A DNA stretch of 64,000 nucleotides from Methylomonas subterranea (GCF_024505185.1 NZ_JANIBJ010000001.1:186001-250000), one strand, 5' to 3'; counted from the first letter of the stretch, positions 8,506 to 17,471 are shown. The notes: generated from the sequence alone by a model not told the origin. Translations and numbers: made by a program.

Positions 8506-9206
8506 TGCCTCAGTATTTGAATAACTTGTTTGTTGATCAGTCCGATGATTCGGTTGTTCTCCAGGCGTTTGCAGACCATGAGGTATTGTCTTTTCACGGG
8601 AACCAGTCGCCCGAAGCATCGATTCTTACCACACTGGTGTTAAGGGTGAGCAGAAAGCCGAAAGATTTGCTGGCTCATCTGCGGCGCATTTATTTTTGCT
8701 ATCAAAATGCTTTACCGGAACCACTGTTTGCCGCGTTGCTGGATTTACTGATCGTACTGGATCAAAAAGGCAGGGATTTGAGCCTGCGACTATTGTGGGG
8801 CAGCCGTTCCCTGCTAAATGAAGAGCAACAGGCATGTCTTAAAAATCTGGTTCAAGGCCGGCAAGATATGCGGGGGAGCCGTTTTTCCGTGTTTACCAAG
8901 GGCGTGGTGGGTGTTTCCAGCTTGCTGGAGACCAAGCGCCAAGTCCAGTCTCAGCATGATTATTTGGGTCTGGCGGCGGATTTTATCGAATACAGCCAGC
9001 TTGAAGAAGCAATGGATATATTGGAGCAAGGGCTGGAGCAAACTCCGGACAGGCAGGATTTTCAAGCGTTGTTGCTGGAACTGTATAAATCTACCGAGAG
9101 CAGCGAGCGGTTTCAAAAACAATATGACTGGATGCTGGAATCCGGTGAGCCATTAATTGACCAGTGGCAACAGTTGGCAGTGTTTTTTAATGGAAAAAGC
9201 TCATGA
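8505..9206 (+). CDS. TPR/FimV-like helical protein
   Basis: This soluble protein has about 233 residues, with ribosome site CGGAGGG six bases before the ATG at 8505. It has no signal peptide or membrane segment and is almost wholly helical. The part from about residue 140 ('YLGLAADFIEYSQLEEAMDI', then 'LEQGLEQTPDRQDFQALLLE') looks like tetratricopeptide helices similar to the C-terminal part of FimV. In Pseudomonas aeruginosa FimV helps activate adenylate cyclase CyaB. The same operon encodes an adenylate cyclase here, so a comparable scaffold role is possible but not shown. The stop overlaps the next start (ATGA). Confidence 0.6.
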   Translation: MPQYLNNLFVDQSDDSVVLQAFADHEVLSFHGNQSPEASILTTLVLRVSRKPKDLLAHLRRIYFCYQNALPEPLFAALLDLLIVLDQKGRDLSLRLLWGSRSLLNEEQQACLKNLVQGRQDMRGSRFSVFTKGVVGVSSLLETKRQVQSQHDYLGLAADFIEYSQLEEAMDILEQGLEQTPDRQDFQALLLELYKSTESSERFQKQYDWMLESGEPLIDQWQQLAVFFNGKSS

Positions 9207-10372
9207 AAAAAAATCGACCGGATTCTGTCAAAGTGGCGTTATACGGCATGGATCCGAGAAGTTACAAGACCATGGAATTATATTTGAAGGGTCCTTGCCG
9301 GGGCATCGCCGAAGTCGTCGCGGAAGCGGATGCTCAAGTCAACATTATCGATGCGGATTTTGCAACGGCTTCGGACATTCTGGCGGATTGCCGGCGGAAA
9401 GCGCCGGAAAGACCGGTGGTACTTTTATCGTTGCAACGCTTAAAAATTGAAAACACCTATTTTGTGCAAAAACCGGTCAACGCCGAGCAGTTGACCACCG
9501 TGCTGAGCCAATTGAAACCGGTTAAAAAAGTCAGCCCGGCGCCTGTTTCGGAAAAGCCAAGCCAGACTACCCCAAACACCGCGCAGCAGTCCGGTCCGGA
9601 AGTCAGCCGTCCGGTAGCGGCAAAACCGGCTAAGCCTCGTTCAGCCTTTGAAAATAACGAAGGTGGTTACACGGCTTTTTTGGGTACCTTGATGGATATC
9701 GACTTTCAGGATGCCAAACAATTATTGAGCGCCAGTTTCGATGCCAAAAAACATTTTCTCAGCTATGTTCTTTCGGCTTGCAAAGTGGCCGCGCATCAAG
9801 GCAAAGCTCAGCAATTAAACTCCATCTGGAAGCCCTTGTTGATATTTCCCGATACACGGCAAATCTGGCTGGATGCCGACGACAAGCAGTTGAGGGTATT
9901 TGCGGGGGTGGAACAAAATAAAATGTTCGCCGCCAACATCAGCTTGGTGCCTATCGATGCAGATAGTGTGAAAGCCGGAAAGGCCAAGGACAAGTTTCAG
10001 GATTTGGAGACCTTTATCTGGAAATTGGCTATCTGGACTTCAAAAGGCCGTTTTCCCCGCGGAATAGATCCAAACTTGCCGATTTCATTGAAATATTGGC
10101 CTAATTTTACCCGCCTGTTGTTGATTCCGGATGCCATGCGGATGACCTCATTATTGCTCAAAGGGACATATACACCTTTGGAAGTTGTTAAAGTGTTGGA
10201 TGTAAAACCTCAATATGCATTTGCTTTTATCAGTGCATGTCACTGCTTGGGGATATTGTCGCAAAGTCGGCCCAGTATCGATTCGGTACAGACGCCAAAA
10301 CCGGACTTACCCAAGCCGAATAAAAAGCAAACTCTGTTTAGTAAAATTCTTAATAAATTGCGCGGCGACTAA
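9203..10372 (+). CDS. Receiver-like protein with C-terminal winged-helix-like domain
   Basis: The protein (389 residues) is of unknown function. Residues 8-105 look like a degenerate response-regulator receiver: a strand with 'NIIDAD' at the phospho-Asp position, 'VVLLSLQ' at the Ser/Thr strand, and 'VQKPVNAEQL' where receivers have the conserved Lys-Pro. A Pro/Ser/Thr-rich linker covers about 108-150. The C-terminal half ends in a helical segment, 'YTPLEVVKVLDVKPQYAFAF', that resembles a winged helix. There is no signal peptide. It lies 15 bases upstream of the small GTPase and could be its partner or regulator (inference). Confidence 0.55.
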   Translation: MKKNRPDSVKVALYGMDPRSYKTMELYLKGPCRGIAEVVAEADAQVNIIDADFATASDILADCRRKAPERPVVLLSLQRLKIENTYFVQKPVNAEQLTTVLSQLKPVKKVSPAPVSEKPSQTTPNTAQQSGPEVSRPVAAKPAKPRSAFENNEGGYTAFLGTLMDIDFQDAKQLLSASFDAKKHFLSYVLSACKVAAHQGKAQQLNSIWKPLLIFPDTRQIWLDADDKQLRVFAGVEQNKMFAANISLVPIDADSVKAGKAKDKFQDLETFIWKLAIWTSKGRFPRGIDPNLPISLKYWPNFTRLLLIPDAMRMTSLLLKGTYTPLEVVKVLDVKPQYAFAFISACHCLGILSQSRPSIDSVQTPKPDLPKPNKKQTLFSKILNKLRGD

Positions 10373-10387
10373 GGGTTAGGGATCGGC

Positions 10388-10927
10388 ATGAGTCAATATA
10401 AAATTATTTTTACCGGGCCGGTAGGCGCCGGAAAAACTACTGCAATCACAAGCATCAGCGATGCGCCACCGGTGAAAACCGATGCAGCCGCCAGCGATAT
10501 GACCAAGGACCGTAAGGCATCCACCACTGTGGCGATGGATTACGGGGTCATGAATCTTGAGGGCGGCGAAAAGGTACATCTGTATGGAACTCCGGGTCAG
10601 GAACGCTTCGATTTTATGTGGGACATTCTGACCCAAGGCGGTATCGGTCTGATTTTGTTGCTGGATAATACCCGCACCGATCCGTTTCAGGATATGCGGT
10701 TTTTTCTGAATGCCTTCAGTAAGTTTATCGAAGACACCGCTGTCGCGGTGGGGGTAACCCAGATGGATATCAGTAGCACCCCCACCATCAACGAATATCA
10801 AGCACATTTACAAAATTTGGGTCTCAATCCGCCGGTGTTTGCGGTCGATGCCAGGGAACACAACGATGTGTCGCTGTTGGTGCAGGCCTTGTTATACACA
10901 CTGGATCCCGGTGTGGTAAGTGAATGA
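10388..10927 (+). CDS. Ras-like small GTPase (MglA/CvnD-like)
   Basis: This 179-residue single-domain GTPase has the P-loop GPVGAGKT at residues 10-17. Its switch II region, GTPGQERF at 67-74, replaces the classical DxxGQ with GTPGQ, as in MglA- and CvnD-like prokaryotic GTPases. At the base-recognition motif it has TQMD (124-127) instead of N/TKxD. The missing Lys could weaken guanine specificity. Such GTPases work with roadblock proteins acting as GTPase-activating or exchange partners. Two roadblock-type proteins follow at once, giving a 'conservon'-like arrangement. Confidence 0.82.
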   Translation: MSQYKIIFTGPVGAGKTTAITSISDAPPVKTDAAASDMTKDRKASTTVAMDYGVMNLEGGEKVHLYGTPGQERFDFMWDILTQGGIGLILLLDNTRTDPFQDMRFFLNAFSKFIEDTAVAVGVTQMDISSTPTINEYQAHLQNLGLNPPVFAVDAREHNDVSLLVQALLYTLDPGVVSE

Positions 10928-10928
10928 T

Positions 10929-11588
10929 ATGAGCGGATTCAAATTAATTGAAAACCTATATCTTTACCCAACACCCGCCGGAGCATTTCAGGCGATTGCC
11001 GCGCCGGAAGCCGATAAACCCAAGCGTTTCCTGCAACGATTGTTGCAGGAGCCCCAAACTCCGGCACTAACGGTACCGCAACTCCAAAGATTGGCGGATG
11101 GCGACGATGAGGCCAAGGTGCTGGAACTTTTGCATCATTGTCAGAAACTGGGCTGGGTGCAGGGCGTCAATGAGGTTTTGCAAGCGCCCGCCGGGGCATT
11201 GGAGAACCTGCTGCCGGATTTATTGGCACGGATATCCGAAAGCGGGAAAGTGCTGTTGGCGGACGACCAGGGGTTTTATCTGGCTTGTAGCGGATTTGCC
11301 CATGAGGTGGCGGAAGAATTATCGGCGTTAAGCGCGGATTTGGCGACGGTACATCAACGCCGCTCCGGCCTGTTGGTCAGCAACATGGGTATCGCCAGCC
11401 ACGCCTGGGCAATCGTGGATGCTTTCGGTTGCAGTCAAATCGGATTTTGGCCGCTGTTTATCGGCGGGCATCATTTTGTGATTGCCATAGCCGGCATACC
11501 GCACTTCAATCAGCCCGAGTTTGTGACTTTGATCTGGGCTTTAAGCACTCGTTATACAAAAATAGACAACCCCAAAAAAGGTGAATGA
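10929..11588 (+). CDS. Protein with C-terminal roadblock-like domain
   Basis: The protein has about 219 residues. The ATG at 10929 lies just after the GTPase stop, and a GTG at 10920 in the same frame would overlap that gene. Residues 1-95 are helical with no recognised family. Residues 105-215 ('LLADDQGFYLACSGF', 'HEVAEELSALSADLATVH', 'VIAIAGIPHFN') follow the strand-helix order of roadblock/LC7 domains, though with weak similarity. A direct contact with the upstream GTPase is likely by analogy to MglA/MglB and CvnD/CvnB. Confidence 0.6.
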   Translation: MSGFKLIENLYLYPTPAGAFQAIAAPEADKPKRFLQRLLQEPQTPALTVPQLQRLADGDDEAKVLELLHHCQKLGWVQGVNEVLQAPAGALENLLPDLLARISESGKVLLADDQGFYLACSGFAHEVAEELSALSADLATVHQRRSGLLVSNMGIASHAWAIVDAFGCSQIGFWPLFIGGHHFVIAIAGIPHFNQPEFVTLIWALSTRYTKIDNPKKGE

Positions 11589-11622
11589 TTTTGGATTATT
11601 TTAAGTTAAGAGGATACAGATA

Positions 11623-11985
11623 ATGAAAGCAGACATGCTGACTTCGGTTTTAAACGAACTCAACGGCACCTCGGCCGATATCGAGGCTTCCGGTGTGATT
11701 TCCACCGATGGTTTGATGATGGCTTCGGTATTGCCTGCCGGCATGGATGAAGATCGGGTGGGCGCCATGAGCGCGGCCATGTTGTCATTGGGCGACAGGA
11801 CCGCGCAAGAATTGAATCGCGGTCATTTGGAGCAGGTCTTGATCAAGGGTGGGCACGGTTATGTGCTGATGACCTACGCCGGCGAAGAAGCCGTGCTGAC
11901 CGTGCTGGCGAAACCCAATGCCAAACTGGGTTTGATTTTTCTGGATGTCAAACGGGCGGCGGAAAGCATTGCCGAAATGTTGTAA
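11623..11985 (+). CDS. Roadblock/LC7 domain protein
   Basis: This is a compact roadblock protein of 120 residues. It opens 'LTSVLNELNGTSADIEASGVISTDGLMMAS', continues with the helix 'GAMSAAMLSLGDRTAQEL', and has the strand pair 'VLIKGGHGYVLMTYAGEEAV' (landmark segments only), all typical of MglB/CvnB-like partners of prokaryotic Ras-like GTPases. It probably dimerises and acts on the GTPase two genes upstream. A purine-rich ribosome site (AAGAGGA) precedes the ATG. Confidence 0.85.
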   Translation: MKADMLTSVLNELNGTSADIEASGVISTDGLMMASVLPAGMDEDRVGAMSAAMLSLGDRTAQELNRGHLEQVLIKGGHGYVLMTYAGEEAVLTVLAKPNAKLGLIFLDVKRAAESIAEML

Positions 11986-12013
11986 GTCAAAAAACTGCGT
12001 GGGGGAGAGCATC

Positions 12014-12490
12014 ATGATTGCGGATATGAACCCGGAAGACATCGTAGGCGACTATCGGGAAGTCAGCTTGCAATTGTACGGTTCCATTTTAAGAAAAATA
12101 TTATACACCGAAGTTGAAACGCCTTATCCGGATGGCAAACTGATCGTCTCAACCACCAATCCGGATGGAATCATTACCCACGTGAACCGCTCTTTTGTGG
12201 AAATGTCCGGTTACAGGGAAGATGAATTGATCGGCGCCCCGCATTCCATCCTCAGACATCCGGACATGCCGCCGGCGGCGTTCAAGGACCTGTGGGAAAC
12301 GGTTCAACGCGGCGAAAAATGGCAAGGCTATGTAAAAAATTTGCGTAAGGACGGCGGTTTTTATTGGGTGAAAGCTACCGTGATTCCCAACGTCAGGGCC
12401 GGTAAAGTGGTGGGCTACACATCGGTCAGGCGTAAACCATCCCGTAGCAAAATCGAAGAGTGCTGCAAACTCTACCCAACACTTTTTTAA
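12014..12490 (+). CDS. Stand-alone PAS domain protein (Aer type)
   Basis: The protein has about 158 residues, starting at the ATG at 12014 behind the strong site GGGGGAGAG; an earlier start would lie inside the preceding gene. One PAS domain (about residues 40-140) includes 'ILRHPDMP', 'GEKWQGYVKNLRKDGGFYWV' and a PAC-like end. This is close to the FAD-binding PAS of aerotaxis receptor Aer. No output domain or membrane segment is present, so it should signal through a partner, presumably others encoded here. A redox/oxygen input is a family-based guess. Confidence 0.8.
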   Translation: MIADMNPEDIVGDYREVSLQLYGSILRKILYTEVETPYPDGKLIVSTTNPDGIITHVNRSFVEMSGYREDELIGAPHSILRHPDMPPAAFKDLWETVQRGEKWQGYVKNLRKDGGFYWVKATVIPNVRAGKVVGYTSVRRKPSRSKIEECCKLYPTLF

Positions 12491-12496
12491 CCGGGG

Positions 12497-13249
12497 ATGC
12501 CAATGTCATTTCAATTTACCGTCAGTCCCGATTTCACCCCCGATCATTTGTCGGGATGGTACATATTCAATACGTGGCTGCAGAAGCAAACGGAACTTGC
12601 CATCCATTTGGAAATGTACAACGATTTTCAAAGCCAAAGGGATGCGATACAAGCCGATAACATCGATTTGATCTATGCCAATCCGTTCGATGCCGCCATG
12701 CTGGTAAGGGAAAAGGGTTTTCTGCCCCTGGTAAAAGCCGAGGGAGCCGCCGATGAGGCTTTGATTGTCGTAAACGCCAATAGCCCCATAAACGATGTCG
12801 CCGAATTGCAGCCCGGCGCCCGGGTGGCTTATACCGAAGATCCCGATGTGCGCTTGATGGGCATGATCATGCTGGAGCCCGGGGACCTGGACAAGAATAA
12901 TATTGAGCCAGTGCTGACTGACAATTATGTATTGGTGGCCAAGCATTTATTGAAGGGTGAGGCGGATGTCGGTATTTTTCTGGCGGAAGCCTATGACGAT
13001 CTGTCGTCCATGGTTAAAAAACAGTTAAGGGTATTGGTCAGGAGCCAGATCAGCGTGATACATCACGCCCTAATGATAGGGCCGAAACTGCGGGACAGGC
13101 GAGACGAGTTGCAAAAGATATTGCTGGAAATGGCGGCTGACGAAAAAGGCCGCGGAGTATTGAAGGCTCTGGGTTTCAATGCCTGGCAAATTGTCGACGA
13201 TGAAGCCATGGAATTTATGATCGATCTGATGGATACCCTTAACACCTGA
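12497..13249 (+). CDS. PhnD-like binding protein without signal peptide
   Basis: The 250-residue protein resembles the phosphate/phosphite/phosphonate-type periplasmic binding proteins (PhnD fold). It has an early 'IDLIYANPFDAAMLV', 'VNANSPINDVAELQPGARVAY' and 'GEADVGIFLAEAY', which are landmarks of the two-lobed fold. Its N terminus (MPMSFQFTVSPDFTPD) is neither hydrophobic nor a signal sequence, and no transporter genes are near. It probably works in the cytoplasm as a ligand sensor. It begins six bases after the PAS gene. Confidence 0.72.
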   Translation: MPMSFQFTVSPDFTPDHLSGWYIFNTWLQKQTELAIHLEMYNDFQSQRDAIQADNIDLIYANPFDAAMLVREKGFLPLVKAEGAADEALIVVNANSPINDVAELQPGARVAYTEDPDVRLMGMIMLEPGDLDKNNIEPVLTDNYVLVAKHLLKGEADVGIFLAEAYDDLSSMVKKQLRVLVRSQISVIHHALMIGPKLRDRRDELQKILLEMAADEKGRGVLKALGFNAWQIVDDEAMEFMIDLMDTLNT

Positions 13250-13261
13250 CCGGTTGCCGCC

Positions 13262-13873
13262 TTGCCCACAGCCGGATTAACGAAAACCACGGTCGATCTG
13301 TTGCGGCACGGCGAGGTGAATGGAGCGGACTGTTTTCGCGGCAGAACGGACGATCCACTGTCCGCATTGGGTTGGCGGCAGATGTCGCAACAGTGCCGGG
13401 GCCTGCATTGGCGGGCCGTAGTCAGTTCCCCCTTACAGCGTTGCTCGGCATTTGCCTTGGCTTGGGGACGAGATCATCATACGGACATTGCCCTCGAACC
13501 GGCCTGGATGGAGATGGATTTCGGCGATTGGGACGGTCTCGGCACCGAGCAAATCATGCGGGAAAATCCCGGGGCGTTAGACGCTTTCTATAAACAGCCG
13601 CTGGATTACTCGCCGCCCAATGCCGAGACTTACGCGAATTTTGCCGCGCGTATTCGGTGCGCGTGGGACGCGCTGATAGTCAAGCACGCGGGACAATCGG
13701 TGTTGGTAGTGACTCACGCGGGTGTTATCAGGGTCTTGTATTCGCAACTGTTGAATATTCCGGCCCAGCATAGTTTTCAGATCGATGTGCCGCATGCCTG
13801 TTTGAGTCGTTTCAGCTGTTTTGATGACGAACACGGCAGATTTGTTCAGCTCAACTTTCACAAGCCTGTTTGA
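13262..13873 (+). CDS. Histidine phosphatase family protein (CobC/PhoE-like)
   Basis: This phosphatase has about 203 residues, with the catalytic RHGE at residues 15-18, the family's 'GRTDDPLSALGWRQM' region, and 'VLVVTHAGVIRVL' carrying the second catalytic His. The start is probably TTG at 13262. An in-frame stop sits at 13247-13249, and the only other in-frame start-like codon before the active site is the GTG after RHGE. The substrate is unknown. Alpha-ribazole phosphatase is possible but no cobalamin genes are adjacent. Its position just ahead of the cyclase suggests a signalling or housekeeping role within the operon. Confidence 0.78.
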   Translation: MPTAGLTKTTVDLLRHGEVNGADCFRGRTDDPLSALGWRQMSQQCRGLHWRAVVSSPLQRCSAFALAWGRDHHTDIALEPAWMEMDFGDWDGLGTEQIMRENPGALDAFYKQPLDYSPPNAETYANFAARIRCAWDALIVKHAGQSVLVVTHAGVIRVLYSQLLNIPAQHSFQIDVPHACLSRFSCFDDEHGRFVQLNFHKPV

Positions 13874-13915
13874 TTTCCTATACTGGCAAACCCCGCATAT
13901 TTCTCAGGATAAAGT

Positions 13916-16714
13916 TTGACTTCCCGTTTTCCTCCCATACATTTAGGCGCGCCGGGCGAAGAAATCAGCAGAAAGGATTTACACGCCATCGCCCAGAGGT
14001 TTAAGTATTTTAACCAGAGCCGCCTGCTGCGTATGCGGGAGTTCATGCAACCGCGCCAGCACGATTTTTTGCATTTGTTGCCGCTGCTTTTTCACCAAAA
14101 TCATCCGCTATTGCCGGGGTTCGTCTCCCTGGAAACACCGGCCGGCATTCCGGATTACCAGCCCGGCAAGCAGGCCGTCGAAGCGGCCAGACAATTTTCC
14201 AAGGGCTTTATTTACAAGCGCAAGGCTCTCAGAAGTTATCCGATTCAGAGTCTTTTTTTGATGGGTAGCGTCGGTAGCATGGCTTTTTCCAAGGAGAGCG
14301 ACATCGATATCTGGCTGTGCCATCAGCCAGGTTTGTCCGGCGCCGAATTGGCGGAACTGCGGCAAAAGTCCCTATTGGTGGAAAAATGGGCCGAATCGTT
14401 AAAGCTGGAAGTGCACTTTTTTCTGGTGAACAGCGAGCAATTCAAGCAAGGTGAAAATACGCCGATTTCCAGCGAAAGCAGCGGCGAGGCTCAACATTAC
14501 CTATTGCTGGAAGAGTTTTATCGCACTTCGGTTTATATCGCCGGGCGCGTGCCCGTATGGTGGCTGGTGCCGCCGCTGCAGGAAAAAAATTACGCCGGCT
14601 ATGTGGATCATCTGTTGGAAAACCGGTTTATTTCCGAACAGGAAGTATTGGATTTCGGCGGTTTGCAAGACATGCCGCAAGCCGAATTCGTCAGCGCCAC
14701 GCTGTGGCATATCTATAAGTCCTTGAATTCGCCCCACAAGGCTTTGCTGAAACTGTTTTTAATGGAAAGCTATGCGATGGAGTTTCCGGAGCCGCAATGG
14801 TTGTGCGTGTCTATGAAACAGGCGATTTACACGGGTGATTTCAGTGTCGATACCCTGGATGCTTACCTGCAGATTTATAACAAAGTCGACGACTATTTGC
14901 GGCGGGCAGGCTCCACGCATCGACTCGATCTGGCTCGTGAATGTTTTTATATCAAAATTACCGGCTCATCATCGGGCTTGCCGGATAGCAAAACCCGCCA
15001 GATGCGTAACGACTTCATGGAGATGATTGCCCGCCGTTGGCATTGGCCGGAAAATTTGTTGGGAAACTTGGCCACGGGTAAGTTTTGGGACATCGGACGA
15101 GCCGGCACGGAACACAGTGTAATCCGTGACCAACTGCAACAATGTCTGCGCATTATTCTGAAAATTACCGGCGACCCCGGCGATCATCCGGAGCAACATG
15201 ACGACTTAAAATTATTGAGTCGCAAGTTGAGGGCGTTTCTGGATTTGCGTCCCGGCAAGATTGAGATATTGACCACGCGGTCCATGGTTTACAACAAACC
15301 GGATATCTGGGCAATAGCGGAAATACCTCTGACGGATACGGAGACGGTCTGGTGTCTTTACGACGGTAGGCTGCCGCCTCAGCCTGTACGGCCCGAACTG
15401 GCGATCAAGCAAAGCGAAACATTGCTGGAGTTGCTGAGTTGGGCGGTGCTGAATGGATTATACAAGCGCGATGTCAATCTGCACTTTCATGCCAGGAGCT
15501 GCAAGATTCCCGATGCCGATTTGAATCGGCTGTTGACGGAATTGTCAGCCTTTCTGTCTACCCATTTACCGAACAAGGAAACCGGCTTGGATGTTTACAG
15601 GCAGCCGAACCGTTGGATAGCGTCGTTTTTGGTCATAAACCTGGGGGAGGTTTTGGCTATCGATGACAATCAACAGCAGTTCATGATGAGCGAACGCTCG
15701 GACCCGCTGAGTTATGGCGAGAGTCGCCACTGTTTTGTGCAAGGCCTACAAAAAATATCGATTTCCAGTTGGGGCGAAGTGACATCTCTGCGCTACAACG
15801 GTTTGGAAGGAGTGTTTACCTGCCTGAGCGAAATATTCAATGAAACGGCCAAACCCATGTTGGCCGAAAACCTGCGAGTGGTTTGTTATACGCGCGGGCG
15901 GGGCCGCAGTATTGCCTTACGGATAGAAACGATCTTCAATCGTTTGTTGGCCGGCTTTTCCGCCCGGCGGGGGCGGGAAGCCGGCAGATATATCCTGCCG
16001 GCCGGCGGCGGATATTGTTGTTTTAAATTGCGGAATGATGCGTTGGGGTTTTATTTTTTGGAAAACCATAGCCAATTGCTAAACGAATTATCCAGTCCGC
16101 ATAATCAATTTTCTCCGGTGATTTTCGACGAATTTGTGCTGGAGCAAACCTATATTCCGTTTTTATATCAATATAACCGGCCCGACAAGTTGCAGATTTT
16201 TTATCACGCCACCAGCAAGCATGTGGCGGTGTATATCATCGACGAACACGGTTCATTGTTTGTGCGTCAACACAGCAATGCCAATCCGCAACATATACTG
16301 GTTCACTACTGCTTATTTATCAAAACCCTGCAATTGCAGGCCAAATTGCCGGAATACATCGGTATCGAGTGCTATGAAATTCAAAAAAACTCGACCGGAG
16401 TGGTGTCGTGTCACCCAACCGAGGTAAAGCCGGGCAATACCGCCTTGGATTTGCGGGTAAGAATCGTGGTCGATCGTTCCCGAGGGCCGGTCGTGTATTG
16501 TAACGAACGCAAATTCGATCTCGCCGAGGCCGGGGCTTACCAGAGTTTAAAAAACCATATTTTCGGTTTTAGAAAAAATCGCGAAGACTATCCCTTTCAT
16601 ATTACCGAAGTCGACGCGCCCGGCGAAATATTGGGGATACAGCAGATGGATCAGGCTCAAAGTCTGCATTATTTAAATTACAAACAAAAAATCGAGGACA
16701 AACTGAATATTTGA
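13916..16714 (+). CDS. cyaA: Class I adenylate cyclase
   Basis: The 932-residue protein matches enterobacterial-type class I adenylate cyclase. The nucleotidyltransferase active site reads 'FLMGSVGSMAFSKESDIDIW': GS at 117-118 and the metal-binding D129-x-D131. A TTG start at 13916 follows AGGA at suitable distance, and no ATG start keeps the conserved N terminus. It makes cAMP in the cytoplasm. The C-terminal regulatory half is long and divergent. No crp/vfr-like receptor gene is in the window. It is the enzymatic output of the small-GTPase cluster if these genes act together. Confidence 0.88.
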   Translation: MTSRFPPIHLGAPGEEISRKDLHAIAQRFKYFNQSRLLRMREFMQPRQHDFLHLLPLLFHQNHPLLPGFVSLETPAGIPDYQPGKQAVEAARQFSKGFIYKRKALRSYPIQSLFLMGSVGSMAFSKESDIDIWLCHQPGLSGAELAELRQKSLLVEKWAESLKLEVHFFLVNSEQFKQGENTPISSESSGEAQHYLLLEEFYRTSVYIAGRVPVWWLVPPLQEKNYAGYVDHLLENRFISEQEVLDFGGLQDMPQAEFVSATLWHIYKSLNSPHKALLKLFLMESYAMEFPEPQWLCVSMKQAIYTGDFSVDTLDAYLQIYNKVDDYLRRAGSTHRLDLARECFYIKITGSSSGLPDSKTRQMRNDFMEMIARRWHWPENLLGNLATGKFWDIGRAGTEHSVIRDQLQQCLRIILKITGDPGDHPEQHDDLKLLSRKLRAFLDLRPGKIEILTTRSMVYNKPDIWAIAEIPLTDTETVWCLYDGRLPPQPVRPELAIKQSETLLELLSWAVLNGLYKRDVNLHFHARSCKIPDADLNRLLTELSAFLSTHLPNKETGLDVYRQPNRWIASFLVINLGEVLAIDDNQQQFMMSERSDPLSYGESRHCFVQGLQKISISSWGEVTSLRYNGLEGVFTCLSEIFNETAKPMLAENLRVVCYTRGRGRSIALRIETIFNRLLAGFSARRGREAGRYILPAGGGYCCFKLRNDALGFYFLENHSQLLNELSSPHNQFSPVIFDEFVLEQTYIPFLYQYNRPDKLQIFYHATSKHVAVYIIDEHGSLFVRQHSNANPQHILVHYCLFIKTLQLQAKLPEYIGIECYEIQKNSTGVVSCHPTEVKPGNTALDLRVRIVVDRSRGPVVYCNERKFDLAEAGAYQSLKNHIFGFRKNREDYPFHITEVDAPGEILGIQQMDQAQSLHYLNYKQKIEDKLNI

Positions 16715-16808
16715 CCGGCCGTCGATAGGCTACCGAGACATTAGATAAATTTTACCGCTCAAGGGTTTATGCCTATACTCACGACCATGATCAACATGGA
16801 GTCAGAAA

Positions 16809-17165
16809 GTGGAAGCCGACCAACGCATTCATAAACGCTTTAATCCCGAAGGACTTACCGCCCACATCATCATCGATCCGCCGCCGCCCGATCAAGAGAT
16901 CGTCATCGAGGGCGTGGTGCTGGATATGAGTTACAAGGGGATCAAGATCAAACTGGAAGAGCCCTTGAATCCCGAGGTCGAGCAGGGAGAACTCAGAATT
17001 TCCATCGTTTTGCCGGAGTCCGGGGTATCGGTTTCCATTCACGGCATGATCAAGCACATTCAGGAAAAAGGCGAATGCGGCCTGCAATATGCCGAGCGGC
17101 ATACCGAAGATGAAATGGACAATCTGATGTTCGAGTGCGTGAAATTCGCCGCCGATTCCGAGTAG
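16809..17165 (+). CDS. PilZ domain protein
   Basis: This PilZ protein has 118 residues and a GTG start at 16809 behind GGAG. The N-terminal 'RIHKRFNPEG' gives the R-x3-R-type c-di-GMP switch, and 'LDMSYKGIKIKLEEPL' is the D/NxSxxG motif (with Y in place of the usual residue). It is expected to bind c-di-GMP and act on a partner. It sits 94 bases after the cyclase, linking the cAMP cluster with c-di-GMP signalling. Confidence 0.85.
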   Translation: MEADQRIHKRFNPEGLTAHIIIDPPPPDQEIVIEGVVLDMSYKGIKIKLEEPLNPEVEQGELRISIVLPESGVSVSIHGMIKHIQEKGECGLQYAERHTEDEMDNLMFECVKFAADSE

Positions 17166-17166
17166 T

Positions 17167-17361
17167 ATGAAACCGACGGTCAAATCGGCGGCGGCCTTTA
17201 TTGTGAATGCGTGGCAAAATTGTAACGGCGAGGCGGCTTATCAACGTTATCTGGAGCATTGGCGGCGGCAGCACGCCTCGGAAGGGCAGCCCCTGAGCCG
17301 CAAGGCGTTTTTCGCCGCCGAAACCCAACGTAAATGGAACGGCATCAAGCGTTGTTGCTGA
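17167..17361 (+). CDS. YbdD/YjiX family small protein
   Basis: The 64-residue protein has the conserved end of the YbdD/YjiX family: 'YQRYLEHWRRQH', 'LSRKAFFAAETQRKW' and a terminal 'RCC'. In enterobacteria these proteins are encoded after the pyruvate/peptide transporter genes cstA (btsT/yjiY). No such transporter is here. The gene begins one base after the PilZ stop, so it is co-transcribed with it. Confidence 0.8.
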   Translation: MKPTVKSAAAFIVNAWQNCNGEAAYQRYLEHWRRQHASEGQPLSRKAFFAAETQRKWNGIKRCC

Positions 17362-17471
17362 TTTTACATGAGCCGATTAATCCTTCCGGCCAACTTCGGC
17401 ACTTGCCCTAATCGCCCCGTTGTCGAGTCTTGGGTCTAGGGTATGCATCTTAGACCTGCTTGACTTCAGCC

